This document shows, in pieces, positions 1 through 5,263 of a stretch of DNA of 5,661 nucleotides. Source of the DNA: BS750m-G62 sp964577175 (GTDB lineage Bacteria; Planctomycetota; Phycisphaerae; FEN-1346); assembly GCA_964577175.1 (NCBI GenBank), contig CAZNYC010000192.1, forward strand, positions 1 to 5,661, in the 5' to 3' direction. A program made the translations under genes and the position numbers. The stretch's first letter is position 1. The number at the start of each line of letters is the position of its first letter. A model generated the notes under the pieces. It did not search any database. It had not been told where the DNA came from and was given only the letters and a program-made list of their open reading frames with translations.

Positions 1-54
1 CATGTTCTGGGCGATCTTGGCCGCCTCCACTTCGTTGAAGAACATCTGGGCCAT
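1..54 (-). CDS. 5' end of a possible ferritin/rubrerythrin-like protein (partial, runs off the window)
   Basis: Only the first 18 codons are present, reading MAQMFFNEVEAAKIAQNM from an ATG at 54. A purine-rich stretch (AGGAGAAAGGA) lies just upstream with usual spacing, which supports a real start. The pattern of an aromatic-Asn start followed by an amphipathic helix (FNEVEAAKIAQNM) resembles the first helix of ferritin-like diiron proteins and rubrerythrins, which often begin with F-N-x-x-E-h-x-x-h-A-x-x-h-E. This similarity is suggestive only, because no iron ligand is yet in view. A redox or iron protein would suit a position downstream of nifU-nifS on the same strand, but the 178-base gap contains an inverted repeat, so co-transcription is uncertain. 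Confidence 0.5.
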   Translation of the reverse strand, partial: MAQMFFNEVEAAKIAQNM

Positions 55-91
55 CGGTTTTCCTTTCTCCTGGTTCGCGTTATGCAACGCT

Positions 92-187
92 GTCATGCTG
101 AACGAAGCGAAGCATCTCGCCTTGAGATTGCACGGGGCACGTCGCACGGCGAGATCCTTCGTCGCCCTTCGGGTTCCTCAGGATGAC
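92..187. repeat. MITE-like imperfect inverted repeat, copy 1
   Basis: The element starts GTCATGCTGA and ends TCAGGATGAC, so its termini are inverted repeats with one mismatch. The arms meet again at AAGCATCTCGCC (110-121) and GGCGAGATCCTT (148-159), which are inverse complements apart from one base. The right arm carries about 10 extra bases (including CCCTTCGGG, a mini-hairpin) that the left arm lacks. A second copy with the same termini and core lies at 5264-5362 in the same orientation (both have GCACGGC before the right-hand core). No coding capacity and no obvious target-site duplication are visible. It fills most of the space between the nifS stop and the start of the next gene, and as RNA could fold into a long hairpin that ends or attenuates transcription. 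Confidence 0.8.
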
Positions 188-232
188 GATGCGCCGTTTC
201 CCCCTTTCCTGTGCGGTTGCGGGGTGCGACGG

Positions 233-1438
233 TCAGGGCTTCAGCGCCCCGGCCGCCGGGCTGTCATCGTGGCCGAACGGCGAAATCTCGCGCAGCCGAC
301 GGATGATGGGCGGCAGGACGTCGAGCACCCTGTCGATCTCCGCCTCGGTATTGTACACGCTCAGGCTGAACCGGATGGACCCGTGGGCCGAGGTGAACGG
401 CACGCCCATGGCCCGGAGCACGTGGCTGGGCTCGAGGCTGCCGGTCGTGCAGGCGGACCCGCTGGAGGCGCAGATGCCGTGCTCGTTCAGCATGAGGAGG
501 ATGGCCTCGCCCTCGACGTACTCGAAACTGACGTTCGAGGTGTTCGGCAGCCTGAGGTCGCGGCGTCCGTTGACGCGGGCGCCGGGGGCCCGCTCGAGGA
601 GCCCCTCTTCCAGGCGGTCGCGGAGGGTCCGGACCCGGGTGTTCTCGACATCGAGATTCTTCTTCGCGAGTTCCGCCGCCGTGCCGAGGGCGACGATCTG
701 CGGCACGGCCTCGGTGCCGCCGCGGCGGTTGGATTCCTGGTGCCCGCCGACGATGAGGGGGCTGAACCGCGTGCCCCGCCGCACGTACAGCGCCCCCACG
801 CCCTTGGGCGCGTGCAGTTTGTGACCGGAGAGGCTCAGCATGTCGATCGGCAGGTCCGAAAGGGCCATCGGGATCTTGCCGACCGCCTGGACCGCGTCGG
901 TGTGGAACAGGACGCCGCGGTCGCGGCACAGGCCGCCGATGTCCTCCACGGGGAACAGGACGCCGGTCTCGTTGTTGGCCCACATGCACGAGACGACGGC
1001 GGTGTCGTCGTCCAGGGCGTCGCCGAAGGCGGGCATGTCGAACTCGCCGTCGGCGCCCACCGGCACCTCGGTGACCCGGCAGACGGGCCGGCCGTGATCG
1101 CCCTTGGCGAGGATTTGCGCCAGGTTCCGGACGGCGGGGTGCTCCACCCGCGTCGTGATGACGTGGCGGCGCTGCGGGCAGCAGCCCACGGCGCTCATGA
1201 TGGCGGTGTTGTCGCTCTCCGTGCCGCACGAGGTGAAGATGATCTCGGTCGGGTGGCATCCGAGGAGGTCGGCGACCTGCTCGCGGGCGCGGTCGACGAC
1301 CTTGGCCTCCCGCCCGCCGAACGTGTGGATGCTGGACGGGTTGCCGTAGCGGCCGGCGAGGTACGGCAGCATGGCCTCGCGGACCTCGGGGGCGACGGCG
1401 GTGGTGGCGTTGTTGTCGAGGTAGATGGTCTCAGGCAT
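233..1438 (-). CDS. nifS: Cysteine desulfurase, NifS type
   Basis: PLP-dependent enzyme that removes sulfur from L-cysteine, giving alanine and an enzyme-bound persulfide for Fe-S cluster assembly. It is cytoplasmic. Numbering from the chosen ATG gives 401 residues, a usual length. Seen in order: the N-terminal YLDNNATT, GTESDN (72-77), the PLP-stacking His in VEHPAV (His100), Asp181 in HTDAVQ, the Schiff-base lysine in SGHKLHAPKG (Lys207), RRGGTE, and the catalytic loop SSGSACTTGSLEPSHVL with Cys330. The short loop and SGSACTTGSLEPSH wording match the NifS/IscS class rather than SufS. The ATG at 1438 was chosen because known homologues begin just before YLDNNAT. An in-frame ATG at 1453 would add only MRKPQ and has no good ribosome site. 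The gene overlaps the end of nifU by 8 bases, suggesting translational coupling and direct partnership with NifU. No nitrogenase gene is visible, so a general Fe-S role is more likely than a nitrogenase-specific one. Confidence 0.96.
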   Translation of the reverse strand: MPETIYLDNNATTAVAPEVREAMLPYLAGRYGNPSSIHTFGGREAKVVDRAREQVADLLGCHPTEIIFTSCGTESDNTAIMSAVGCCPQRRHVITTRVEHPAVRNLAQILAKGDHGRPVCRVTEVPVGADGEFDMPAFGDALDDDTAVVSCMWANNETGVLFPVEDIGGLCRDRGVLFHTDAVQAVGKIPMALSDLPIDMLSLSGHKLHAPKGVGALYVRRGTRFSPLIVGGHQESNRRGGTEAVPQIVALGTAAELAKKNLDVENTRVRTLRDRLEEGLLERAPGARVNGRRDLRLPNTSNVSFEYVEGEAILLMLNEHGICASSGSACTTGSLEPSHVLRAMGVPFTSAHGSIRFSLSVYNTEAEIDRVLDVLPPIIRRLREISPFGHDDSPAAGALKP

Positions 1439-2318
1439 TTGAGGCTTTCGCATCGGGAGGTTCGTCGGGGAGCCGGCCGCCCACGTCGTGGACCTCGATT
1501 TCCGGGTCGACGAGTTCGCGCAGCCGGTCCTCGACGGTGCCCTTGAGGGTAAAGTCCTTGACGCGGCACCAGGCGCAGTGGCCGCGAAGGGCCACCTGGA
1601 CGGTCGGCCCGTCGATATCCACGAGTTCGATGTCGCCGCCGTCCGCCTGGAGCATGGGGCGGATGTCCTGCTCGATGACTTCCTCGACGCGCCGCATGCG
1701 CGCCAGGTTGGTCATCGGCCGCTGCCGGCGGCGGGCCTTGGCGGCGTGTTCCGGCTTTGGGCCGTGCACCTTCTCGATGATCTTCTCGATCTGGGGATGG
1801 CATCCGCGGCACCCGCCGCCCGCCTTCGTGAAGTGCGTGACCTGGTCCACCGTGTGGAGGTTCTCGTCGCGGACGACTTTCTCGATGAGTTTGTCCGTGA
1901 CGCCGAAGCACTTGCAGACGACGGTGCCCTCGTCCTCGAACTCGAATGGCTCGTGGCGGTGCTTGGCGAGGGCCTTCTGGAGGGCCTCCATGCCCATGAC
2001 GGAGCAGTGCATCTTGGCTTCCGGCAGGCCGCCCAGGTACTCGGCGATGTCGTCGTTGGTGACGGCCCCGGCCTCCTCCAGGGTCTTGCCGACGATGAGG
2101 TCGATCAGGGCGTCGGAGGAGGCGATGGCGCTGGCGCAGCCGAACGTCTGGAAGCGGGCGTCGGCGATGCGCCCCTCGTCGTCCAGTTTGATCATCAGCC
2201 GCAGCGCGTCGCCGCACGTGATGTTACCGACGGTGGCGTCGAGGTCGGGGTCGGCGATCTTGCCGTGATGCTTCGGGTTCAGGAAATGGTCCCGGACCTT
2301 TTCGGTGTAATCCCACAT
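1431..2318 (-). CDS. nifU: Fe-S cluster scaffold protein NifU, three-domain form
   Basis: Scaffold on which [2Fe-2S] and [4Fe-4S] clusters are built from NifS-derived sulfur and then passed to apoproteins. The 295-residue product has the full NifU architecture. Residues 1-125 are the IscU-like domain with the three ligand cysteines Cys35 (TCGDA, with Asp37), Cys61 (FGCASAIASS) and Cys105 (MHCSVMG). Residues about 130-185 are the BFD-like [2Fe-2S] domain with Cys135, Cys137, Cys170 and Cys173 (CKCFGV, GGGCRGCH). A basic linker (about 186-203) follows, and residues 204-280 are the Nfu domain with the CxxC pair Cys248/Cys251 (GHCAWC). The start MWDYTEKV at 2318 matches the classical NifU N-terminus (MWDYSEKV in Azotobacter). 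An upstream in-frame ATG at 2378 lies inside the -35 box of the probable promoter and is rejected. GAGG lies 10 bases before the start. The gene is first in a nifU-nifS operon. Confidence 0.96.
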   Translation of the reverse strand: MWDYTEKVRDHFLNPKHHGKIADPDLDATVGNITCGDALRLMIKLDDEGRIADARFQTFGCASAIASSDALIDLIVGKTLEEAGAVTNDDIAEYLGGLPEAKMHCSVMGMEALQKALAKHRHEPFEFEDEGTVVCKCFGVTDKLIEKVVRDENLHTVDQVTHFTKAGGGCRGCHPQIEKIIEKVHGPKPEHAAKARRRQRPMTNLARMRRVEEVIEQDIRPMLQADGGDIELVDIDGPTVQVALRGHCAWCRVKDFTLKGTVEDRLRELVDPEIEVHDVGGRLPDEPPDAKASNA

Positions 2319-2349
2319 GGTCGTGCATCCTCGCGATCCGTTCTCGTTT

Positions 2350-2378
2350 ATTCTAGCCGGACGGGCGCGGGCTATCAA
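2350..2378 (-). promoter_or_regulatory. Probable sigma70-type promoter of nifU-nifS
   Basis: On the minus strand TTGATA (2378-2373) and TAGAAT (2355-2350) are separated by 17 bases, each box differing from the consensus by one base. The predicted transcription start near 2343 leaves a leader of about 25 bases before the nifU ATG, which includes a GAGG ribosome site. In this very GC-rich sequence such a match by chance is unlikely. No clear operator palindrome (for example an IscR or Rrf2-type site) was recognised around it. Confidence 0.7.
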
Positions 2379-2405
2379 GGCGGTGACGAGATGACCGCCG
2401 GTGGG

Positions 2406-2444
2406 CGCAAACGCAAACCGGCGCCCCGTGCGGGGACGCCGGTT
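2406..2444 (-). terminator. Intrinsic-terminator-like hairpin after the PilZ gene
   Basis: Bases 2416-2444 form an almost perfect hairpin: AACCGGCG (2416-2423) pairs with CGCCGGTT (2437-2444), CCCC (2424-2427) pairs with GGGG (2432-2435), the loop is GTGC, and A2436 is bulged. Read on the minus strand, the stem is followed by TGCGTTTGCG, a T-rich but interrupted tail. It lies 32 bases past the PilZ stop and before the nifU promoter, exactly where a terminator separating the two transcripts is expected. Confidence 0.65.
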
Positions 2445-2476
2445 GGATGGGATACGTCTCGGGTCCGGCCGGCGGT

Positions 2477-2827
2477 TCAGTTGTCTGCGGGCAGCGAGCG
2501 GTCGAACTTCACGCCCAGGAGCGTCTCGCCGTACCGTTCCTGCACGCGGACCACCCGGCCGTGCACCGGGGCACGCTGGGCCACGACGGTGACGTCCTTC
2601 GGCACGAGGAGGAACTCGACGGTGACGGCCTGGCCCTCGAAGACGCCGGTGGCCTTGGGGAACCCGCTGAGTTGCGCCCCGCCCTGCGAGACGTCGACCG
2701 TTTTGCCGTGGAAGACCTCGCGCCAGCCTTCGTCGCGGACGACGGTGTCATACTTGCGGCGCTGGCGGCGATGGAGGCGGCGGTTGTCCGTAAACAGGTT
2801 GCTGAGTGACTCGAGCAGTCCGCGCAC
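2477..2827 (-). CDS. Small stand-alone PilZ-domain protein
   Basis: A 116-residue protein made almost entirely of one PilZ-like domain. PilZ domains typically bind cyclic di-GMP and change the behaviour of a partner controlling motility, exopolysaccharide or the cell envelope. The diagnostic elements are an Arg-rich motif (RRQRRKYD, residues 20-27, fitting RxxxR) and DVSQGG (45-50, fitting [D/N]xSxxG), followed by alternating beta-strand-like segments up to GVKFDR (105-110). The first 12 residues (MRGLLESLSNLF) form a short hydrophobic/amphipathic helix that could mediate partner or membrane contact (inference). The GTG start at 2827 was chosen because AGGAGGT lies just upstream; the open frame extends further but only through repeat-rich intergenic DNA. 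The gene is monocistronic, facing away from ndk, with a terminator-like hairpin behind it. The output pathway cannot be told from this window. Confidence 0.85.
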   Translation of the reverse strand: MRGLLESLSNLFTDNRRLHRRQRRKYDTVVRDEGWREVFHGKTVDVSQGGAQLSGFPKATGVFEGQAVTVEFLLVPKDVTVVAQRAPVHGRVVRVQERYGETLLGVKFDRSLPADN

Positions 2828-2833
2828 GGCGGG

Positions 2834-2840
2834 ACCTCCT
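2834..2840 (-). promoter_or_regulatory. Ribosome binding site fixing the GTG start of the PilZ gene
   Basis: On the minus strand AGGAGGT (2840-2834) is a perfect Shine-Dalgarno core ending six bases before GTG at 2827. It selects this GTG over any upstream start in the longer open frame. Confidence 0.85.
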
Positions 2841-2946
2841 GACGGGGACAGACGGTCTGTATGTGATGGCGCGCGGGTGACCGGTGGTGTTATCGGCCGA
2901 AAGCCCACGTCGGCTGTAGGATAATCGGCCGGCGCCCCGTCCTGCG

Positions 2947-2989
2947 ACGGGCGGCACGCTTTCGCTTGCGAAAGCCCGTGCCCGCCCGT
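2947..2989. repeat. Long hairpin, diverged relative of the REP-like family
   Basis: CTTTCG (2959-2964) and CGAAAG (2969-2974) pair around the loop CTTG. Outside this CACG (2955-2958) pairs with CGTG (2977-2980) if two C bases are bulged, GG pairs with CC, and ACGGGC (2947-2952) pairs with GCCCGT (2984-2989) with one further bulged C. This gives about 18 base pairs. The CACG...CCGTG frame and the GCTTG centre resemble the hairpins at 3038-3107, but the one-sided GTGC is absent. It lies in the spacer between the divergent PilZ and ndk genes. Confidence 0.65.
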
Positions 2990-3037
2990 AGACTGTCGCG
3001 CCCTGGGCGTCGGGGCGGTCGTCGCGCGAGACGCCGG

Positions 3038-3064
3038 GTGCCACGGATTGCTTGTCAATCCGTG
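3038..3064 (+). repeat. REP-like hairpin element 1 (GTGC + CACGG stem)
   Basis: GTGC (3038-3041) is followed by a perfect 9-base-pair hairpin: CACGGATTG (3042-3050), loop CTTGT, CAATCCGTG (3056-3064). The element is repeated in inverted orientation at 3081-3107, with the fifth stem pair from the loop side changed in both strands (A-T to T-A). The bases after the hairpin (CCTGAG) do not mirror GTGC, so the unit is asymmetric, as in bacterial REP elements with a tetranucleotide on one side. Confidence 0.8.
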
Positions 3065-3080
3065 CCTGAGGTTCGGGGAA

Positions 3081-3107
3081 CACGGTTTGACAAGCAAACC
3101 GTGGCAC
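3081..3107 (-). repeat. REP-like hairpin element 2, inverted relative to element 1
   Basis: Read on the minus strand it starts GTGC (3107-3104), then CACGGTTTG, loop CTTGT, CAAACCGTG. Compared with element 1 only two bases differ and these are complementary partners within the stem, so pairing is kept. Sixteen bases separate the two elements, and together they could also pair with each other as one long cruciform with two mismatches. The head-to-head arrangement resembles a BIME (paired REP) unit. Confidence 0.8.
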
Positions 3108-3118
3108 CTCCGCGATCG

Positions 3119-3146
3119 GCGCGGTGGGTGCGGAGACCCACCGCGC
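3119..3146. repeat. Perfect 11-bp inverted repeat in the ndk leader region
   Basis: GCGCGGTGGGT (3119-3129) and ACCCACCGCGC (3136-3146) are exact inverse complements around the six-base loop GCGGAG. It directly follows the REP-like pair and lies 52 bases before the ndk GTG. There is no T-run after it on the plus strand; on the minus strand it is followed by the repeat elements, so it does not look like a standard terminator. It may be another member of the intergenic repeat cluster or a structured leader. Confidence 0.7.
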
Positions 3147-3186
3147 AAATGGCCGACTTGGCGTTGTAGTGTTAGCGCCACTGGCC

Positions 3187-3192
3187 AAGGAG
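3187..3192 (+). promoter_or_regulatory. Ribosome binding site fixing the GTG start of ndk
   Basis: AAGGAG is followed after six bases by GTG at 3199, the start that gives the family-typical N-terminus MERTLVMLKPDA. It overrides the longer open frame from the ATG at 3124, which would begin inside the loop of the hairpin at 3119-3146. Confidence 0.85.
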
Positions 3193-3198
3193 CCATCC

Positions 3199-3669
3199 GT
3201 GGAGCGGACCCTCGTCATGCTGAAGCCCGACGCCGTCCACCGCGGCCTGGTGGGGCGGCTCATCGCCCGTTTCGAGGACAAGGGCCTGAAGATCGTGGCC
3301 CTGAAGATGGCCCGCATCGACCGCGCCACGGCCGAGCAGCATTACGCCGAGCACGAGGGCAAGGAGTTCTACGAGCCGCTCCTGCGGTTCGTCACGGGCG
3401 GGCCGACCGTCTTCATGGGCCTGGAAGGGAAGGGGGCCATCGCCGTCGTCCGTAAACTGCTGGGGACGACCTTCGGCCCGGACGCCGCCCCCGGCACGCT
3501 GCGGGGCGACTTCGGCGTGTCGAAACGGTTCAACCTGGTGCACGGGAGCGATTCGGCCGACTCGGCCGAGAAGGAGATCGCCCTCTTCTTCGACGCCGAC
3601 GACCTCCTCGACTGGGACCCCGTCACCTGGCCGTGGCATTACGACTTCTCGACCGGCGAGGCGGTGTAG
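3199..3669 (+). CDS. ndk: Nucleoside diphosphate kinase
   Basis: Cytoplasmic enzyme that moves the gamma-phosphate of ATP to other (deoxy)nucleoside diphosphates through a phosphohistidine, balancing NTP and dNTP pools. The 156-residue product has all expected active-site residues: Lys9 (LKPDA), Tyr49, Arg85, Thr91, Arg102, Asn112 and the phospho-accepting His115 in NLVHGSDS. Their spacing equals that of the human enzyme with a constant offset of three. The start is GTG at 3199 behind AAGGAG; an ATG at 3124 would add 25 residues with no family similarity. The C-terminus (about 136-156, rich in Trp and Asp, DWDPVTWPWHYD then STGEAV) is longer than in the roughly 140-residue bacterial enzymes. 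The gene is flanked by repeat-rich spacers on both sides and appears monocistronic. No convincing promoter was found in front of it. Confidence 0.96.
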   Translation: MERTLVMLKPDAVHRGLVGRLIARFEDKGLKIVALKMARIDRATAEQHYAEHEGKEFYEPLLRFVTGGPTVFMGLEGKGAIAVVRKLLGTTFGPDAAPGTLRGDFGVSKRFNLVHGSDSADSAEKEIALFFDADDLLDWDPVTWPWHYDFSTGEAV

Positions 3670-3734
3670 GCAACCGCCCAGGGCGATGTCCTGCGCGACG
3701 CCCATTTAGAGCCTATCCGAATAACCCCTCGTCG

Positions 3735-3787
3735 GCCCGACGCCGTCTGCGGTCGCCGCGAAAGCATGTTACCCGCCGGTGTCGGGC
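3735..3787. repeat. Imperfect inverted repeat after ndk
   Basis: GCCCGACGCCG (3735-3745) can pair with CGGTGTCGGGC (3777-3787), 11 pairs including one G-U, around a 31-base loop. No T-run follows. A role as an ndk terminator or as a processing site is possible but unproven; the large loop makes it a weak call. No other clear terminator was found after ndk. Confidence 0.35.
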
Positions 3788-3788
3788 G

Positions 3789-3816
3789 CACGGCCGGGCA
3801 AGGCCGGCCGTGGCAC
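3789..3816 (-). repeat. REP-like hairpin element 3, upstream of hisD
   Basis: On the minus strand the unit reads GTGC (3816-3813), CACGGCCGG, loop CCTTGC, CCGGCCGTG (ending at 3789). The outer stem CACGG/CCGTG, the CTTG in the loop and the one-sided GTGC are the same as in the elements at 3038-3107. The inner stem (CCGG instead of ATTG or TTTG) differs completely yet stays fully paired. It lies 30 bases before the -35 box of the probable hisD promoter. Confidence 0.75.
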
Positions 3817-3846
3817 GCGGCGTCGGAAGCCCTGCTCCCATTCCGA

Positions 3847-3876
3847 TTGAATACGGCAGCGCCGGGCCTCTATAAT
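3847..3876 (+). promoter_or_regulatory. Probable sigma70-type promoter of hisD
   Basis: TTGAAT (3847-3852) and a perfect TATAAT (3871-3876) are separated by 18 bases. Transcription would start near 3883, leaving about 28 bases of leader with GAGAGGGG before the ATG at 3912. Such a short leader leaves no room for a classical his attenuator or leader peptide. Confidence 0.7.
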
Positions 3877-3911
3877 CGTCTCTTCGGGACCGCGGGAGAG
3901 GGGCAGCGCCC

Positions 3912-5237
3912 ATGATTCGCCGCATCGATTACCGGACCGATGAGGGCCGCCGGGCCCTGGACGCCCTCCGTGCGGCCCTCGATGCCGAGCAGGGCATCGT
4001 CTCGGGCGGCGAAGGGGGCGGCGACATCGAGCCCGCCGTTCGCCGCCTCCTCGATGACGTCCGTGCCCGCGGCGACGCCGCCGTCTGCGAGGCCACCGCC
4101 CGGTTCGACGGGGTGGACCTCGCCCCGGGCGCCCTCCGCGTGCCGGCCGAGGCCATCGAGGCCGCCTACGAGGCCGCCGACCCGGCGTTCATCGCCACGG
4201 TCACGCGCATCCGCGAGTCCGTCCGGGCGTTTCAGCGGCAGATTCTGGCCCGTCCGCCGGAACCGCTCGTGGCGGACGGTCGGCGGCTGCGGCTCTTGTA
4301 CCGTCCGCTTGCCCGCGTGGGCGTCTACGTGCCGGGCGGGCGGGCGTTTTATCCGTCCAGCGTGCTGATGACGGCCGTGCCGGCCCTGGCGGCCGGCGTG
4401 CCGGAGGTGGCCGTCGCGTGTCCGCCCTCGGCCGACGGCGACGTGCACCCCGGCGTGCTCGCCGTCTGCCGCGTCGCCGGCGTCGAGGAGGTGTACCGGA
4501 TGGGCGGGGTGCAGGCCGTGGCCGCCCTTGCCTATGGAACGCAGACGGTGCCGGCCGTCGAGAAGATCGTCGGCCCCGGCAACGCGTACGTGCAGGCGGC
4601 GAAGCGGCTGGTCTTCGGACGGGTGGACATCGACGGCATCGCCGGCCCGAGCGAGGTGGTCGTCCTGGCCGACGGCTCGGCCGACGCGGCGCTCGTGGCG
4701 GCCGACCTGCTGAGCCAGGCCGAACACGATCCCGGGTCGGCCATCCTCGTGACGCCCGATGCGGCGCTCGCCGGCGCCGTCGCGGAGGAACTCGAGCGGC
4801 AGGTGTCGGCCCTGGCGCGGGTCGAGGCGACCCGCGAGGCGCTCGGGCGATACTCCGCCCTCGTCGTGACGGCCGACCTGGACGAGGCCGTCCGCGTCGC
4901 GAACGCCATCGCCCCGGAGCACCTGGAGATTCAGACGGCCGACCCGGAAGCGGTCCTGCGGGACGTGCAGTGCGCGGGGGCGGTCTTTCTCGGCCGGTAC
5001 ACGCCCGTGGCCGTCGGCGACTACGTGGCCGGACCCAGCCACACGCTGCCGACGGGCGGCACGGCGCGGTGGGCGAGCGGGCTGACGGCCAACGATTTCC
5101 TCCGGTCGATGAGCGTCACCGAATACGACGCGGCCGCGCTGGAAGCCGACGCGGCGGACATCGAGCGGATGGCCGAGACCGAGGGCCTGACCGCCCATGC
5201 CGAGAGCGTGCGCAAGCGGCTTGACAAGAGTCAGTGA
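3912..5237 (+). CDS. hisD: Histidinol dehydrogenase
   Basis: Catalyses the last two steps of histidine synthesis, NAD-dependent oxidation of L-histidinol to histidinal and then to L-histidine. It is a zinc-dependent homodimeric cytoplasmic enzyme. The 441-residue product has normal length and all key residues: zinc ligands Gln269 and His272 (SQAEHDP), Asp370 (GDYVAGPSHTLPT) and His429 (EGLTAHAESV), and the catalytic Glu336-His337 (APEHLEI). Other conserved blocks are YVPGGRAFYPSS (139-150), GPGNAYVQAAKR (221-232) and DGIAGPSEVVVLAD (241-254). The ATG at 3912 has GAGAGGGG eight bases upstream and a good promoter in front. It is first in the visible his cluster and is followed by hisC on the same strand after a 148-base spacer occupied mostly by an inverted repeat. 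Confidence 0.97.
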   Translation: MIRRIDYRTDEGRRALDALRAALDAEQGIVSGGEGGGDIEPAVRRLLDDVRARGDAAVCEATARFDGVDLAPGALRVPAEAIEAAYEAADPAFIATVTRIRESVRAFQRQILARPPEPLVADGRRLRLLYRPLARVGVYVPGGRAFYPSSVLMTAVPALAAGVPEVAVACPPSADGDVHPGVLAVCRVAGVEEVYRMGGVQAVAALAYGTQTVPAVEKIVGPGNAYVQAAKRLVFGRVDIDGIAGPSEVVVLADGSADAALVAADLLSQAEHDPGSAILVTPDAALAGAVAEELERQVSALARVEATREALGRYSALVVTADLDEAVRVANAIAPEHLEIQTADPEAVLRDVQCAGAVFLGRYTPVAVGDYVAGPSHTLPTGGTARWASGLTANDFLRSMSVTEYDAAALEADAADIERMAETEGLTAHAESVRKRLDKSQ

Positions 5238-5263
5238 CCGAGGCAAGAACCGCGTCCGCGTGG

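Noticed and set aside
2..1546. 514-codon open frame on the plus strand opposite nifS and the 3' end of nifU
   Set aside because: It is antisense to two unmistakable genes, is rich in Arg, Gly, Ala and Asp in the low-complexity way expected from GC-rich antisense frames, and shows no domain.
1195..2217. 340-codon minus-strand frame within nifU and nifS
   Set aside because: An out-of-frame shadow in the same strand, very rich in Arg, Pro and Ala; the real frames carry all the cysteine and PLP motifs. It does not indicate a frameshift.
2947..3146. A CRISPR array in the repeat-rich spacer
   Set aside because: The repeats are inverted, unevenly spaced and vary within their stems; there are no regular spacers and no cas genes.
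2966..3169. Small plus-strand frame (67 codons) in the PilZ-ndk spacer
   Set aside because: It runs through the hairpin repeats, has an Arg-rich composition and no ribosome site.
2748..3329. 193-codon minus-strand frame spanning the PilZ start, the spacer and the ndk start
   Set aside because: It crosses parts of two recognised genes out of frame and the repeat cluster, with no domain or ribosome site.
3681..3703. Terminator for ndk formed by GGGCG and CGCCC
   Set aside because: Only five pairs around a 13-base loop and a short ATTT afterwards; too weak to call.
3883..3911. A his leader peptide or attenuator before hisD
   Set aside because: The leader after the predicted transcription start is about 28 bases and contains no run of His codons or terminator hairpin.
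3870..5246. 458-codon open frame on the minus strand opposite hisD
   Set aside because: It mirrors the codon structure of hisD, has a His/Arg/Gly-rich composition without motifs and no ribosome site; a GC-rich shadow frame.
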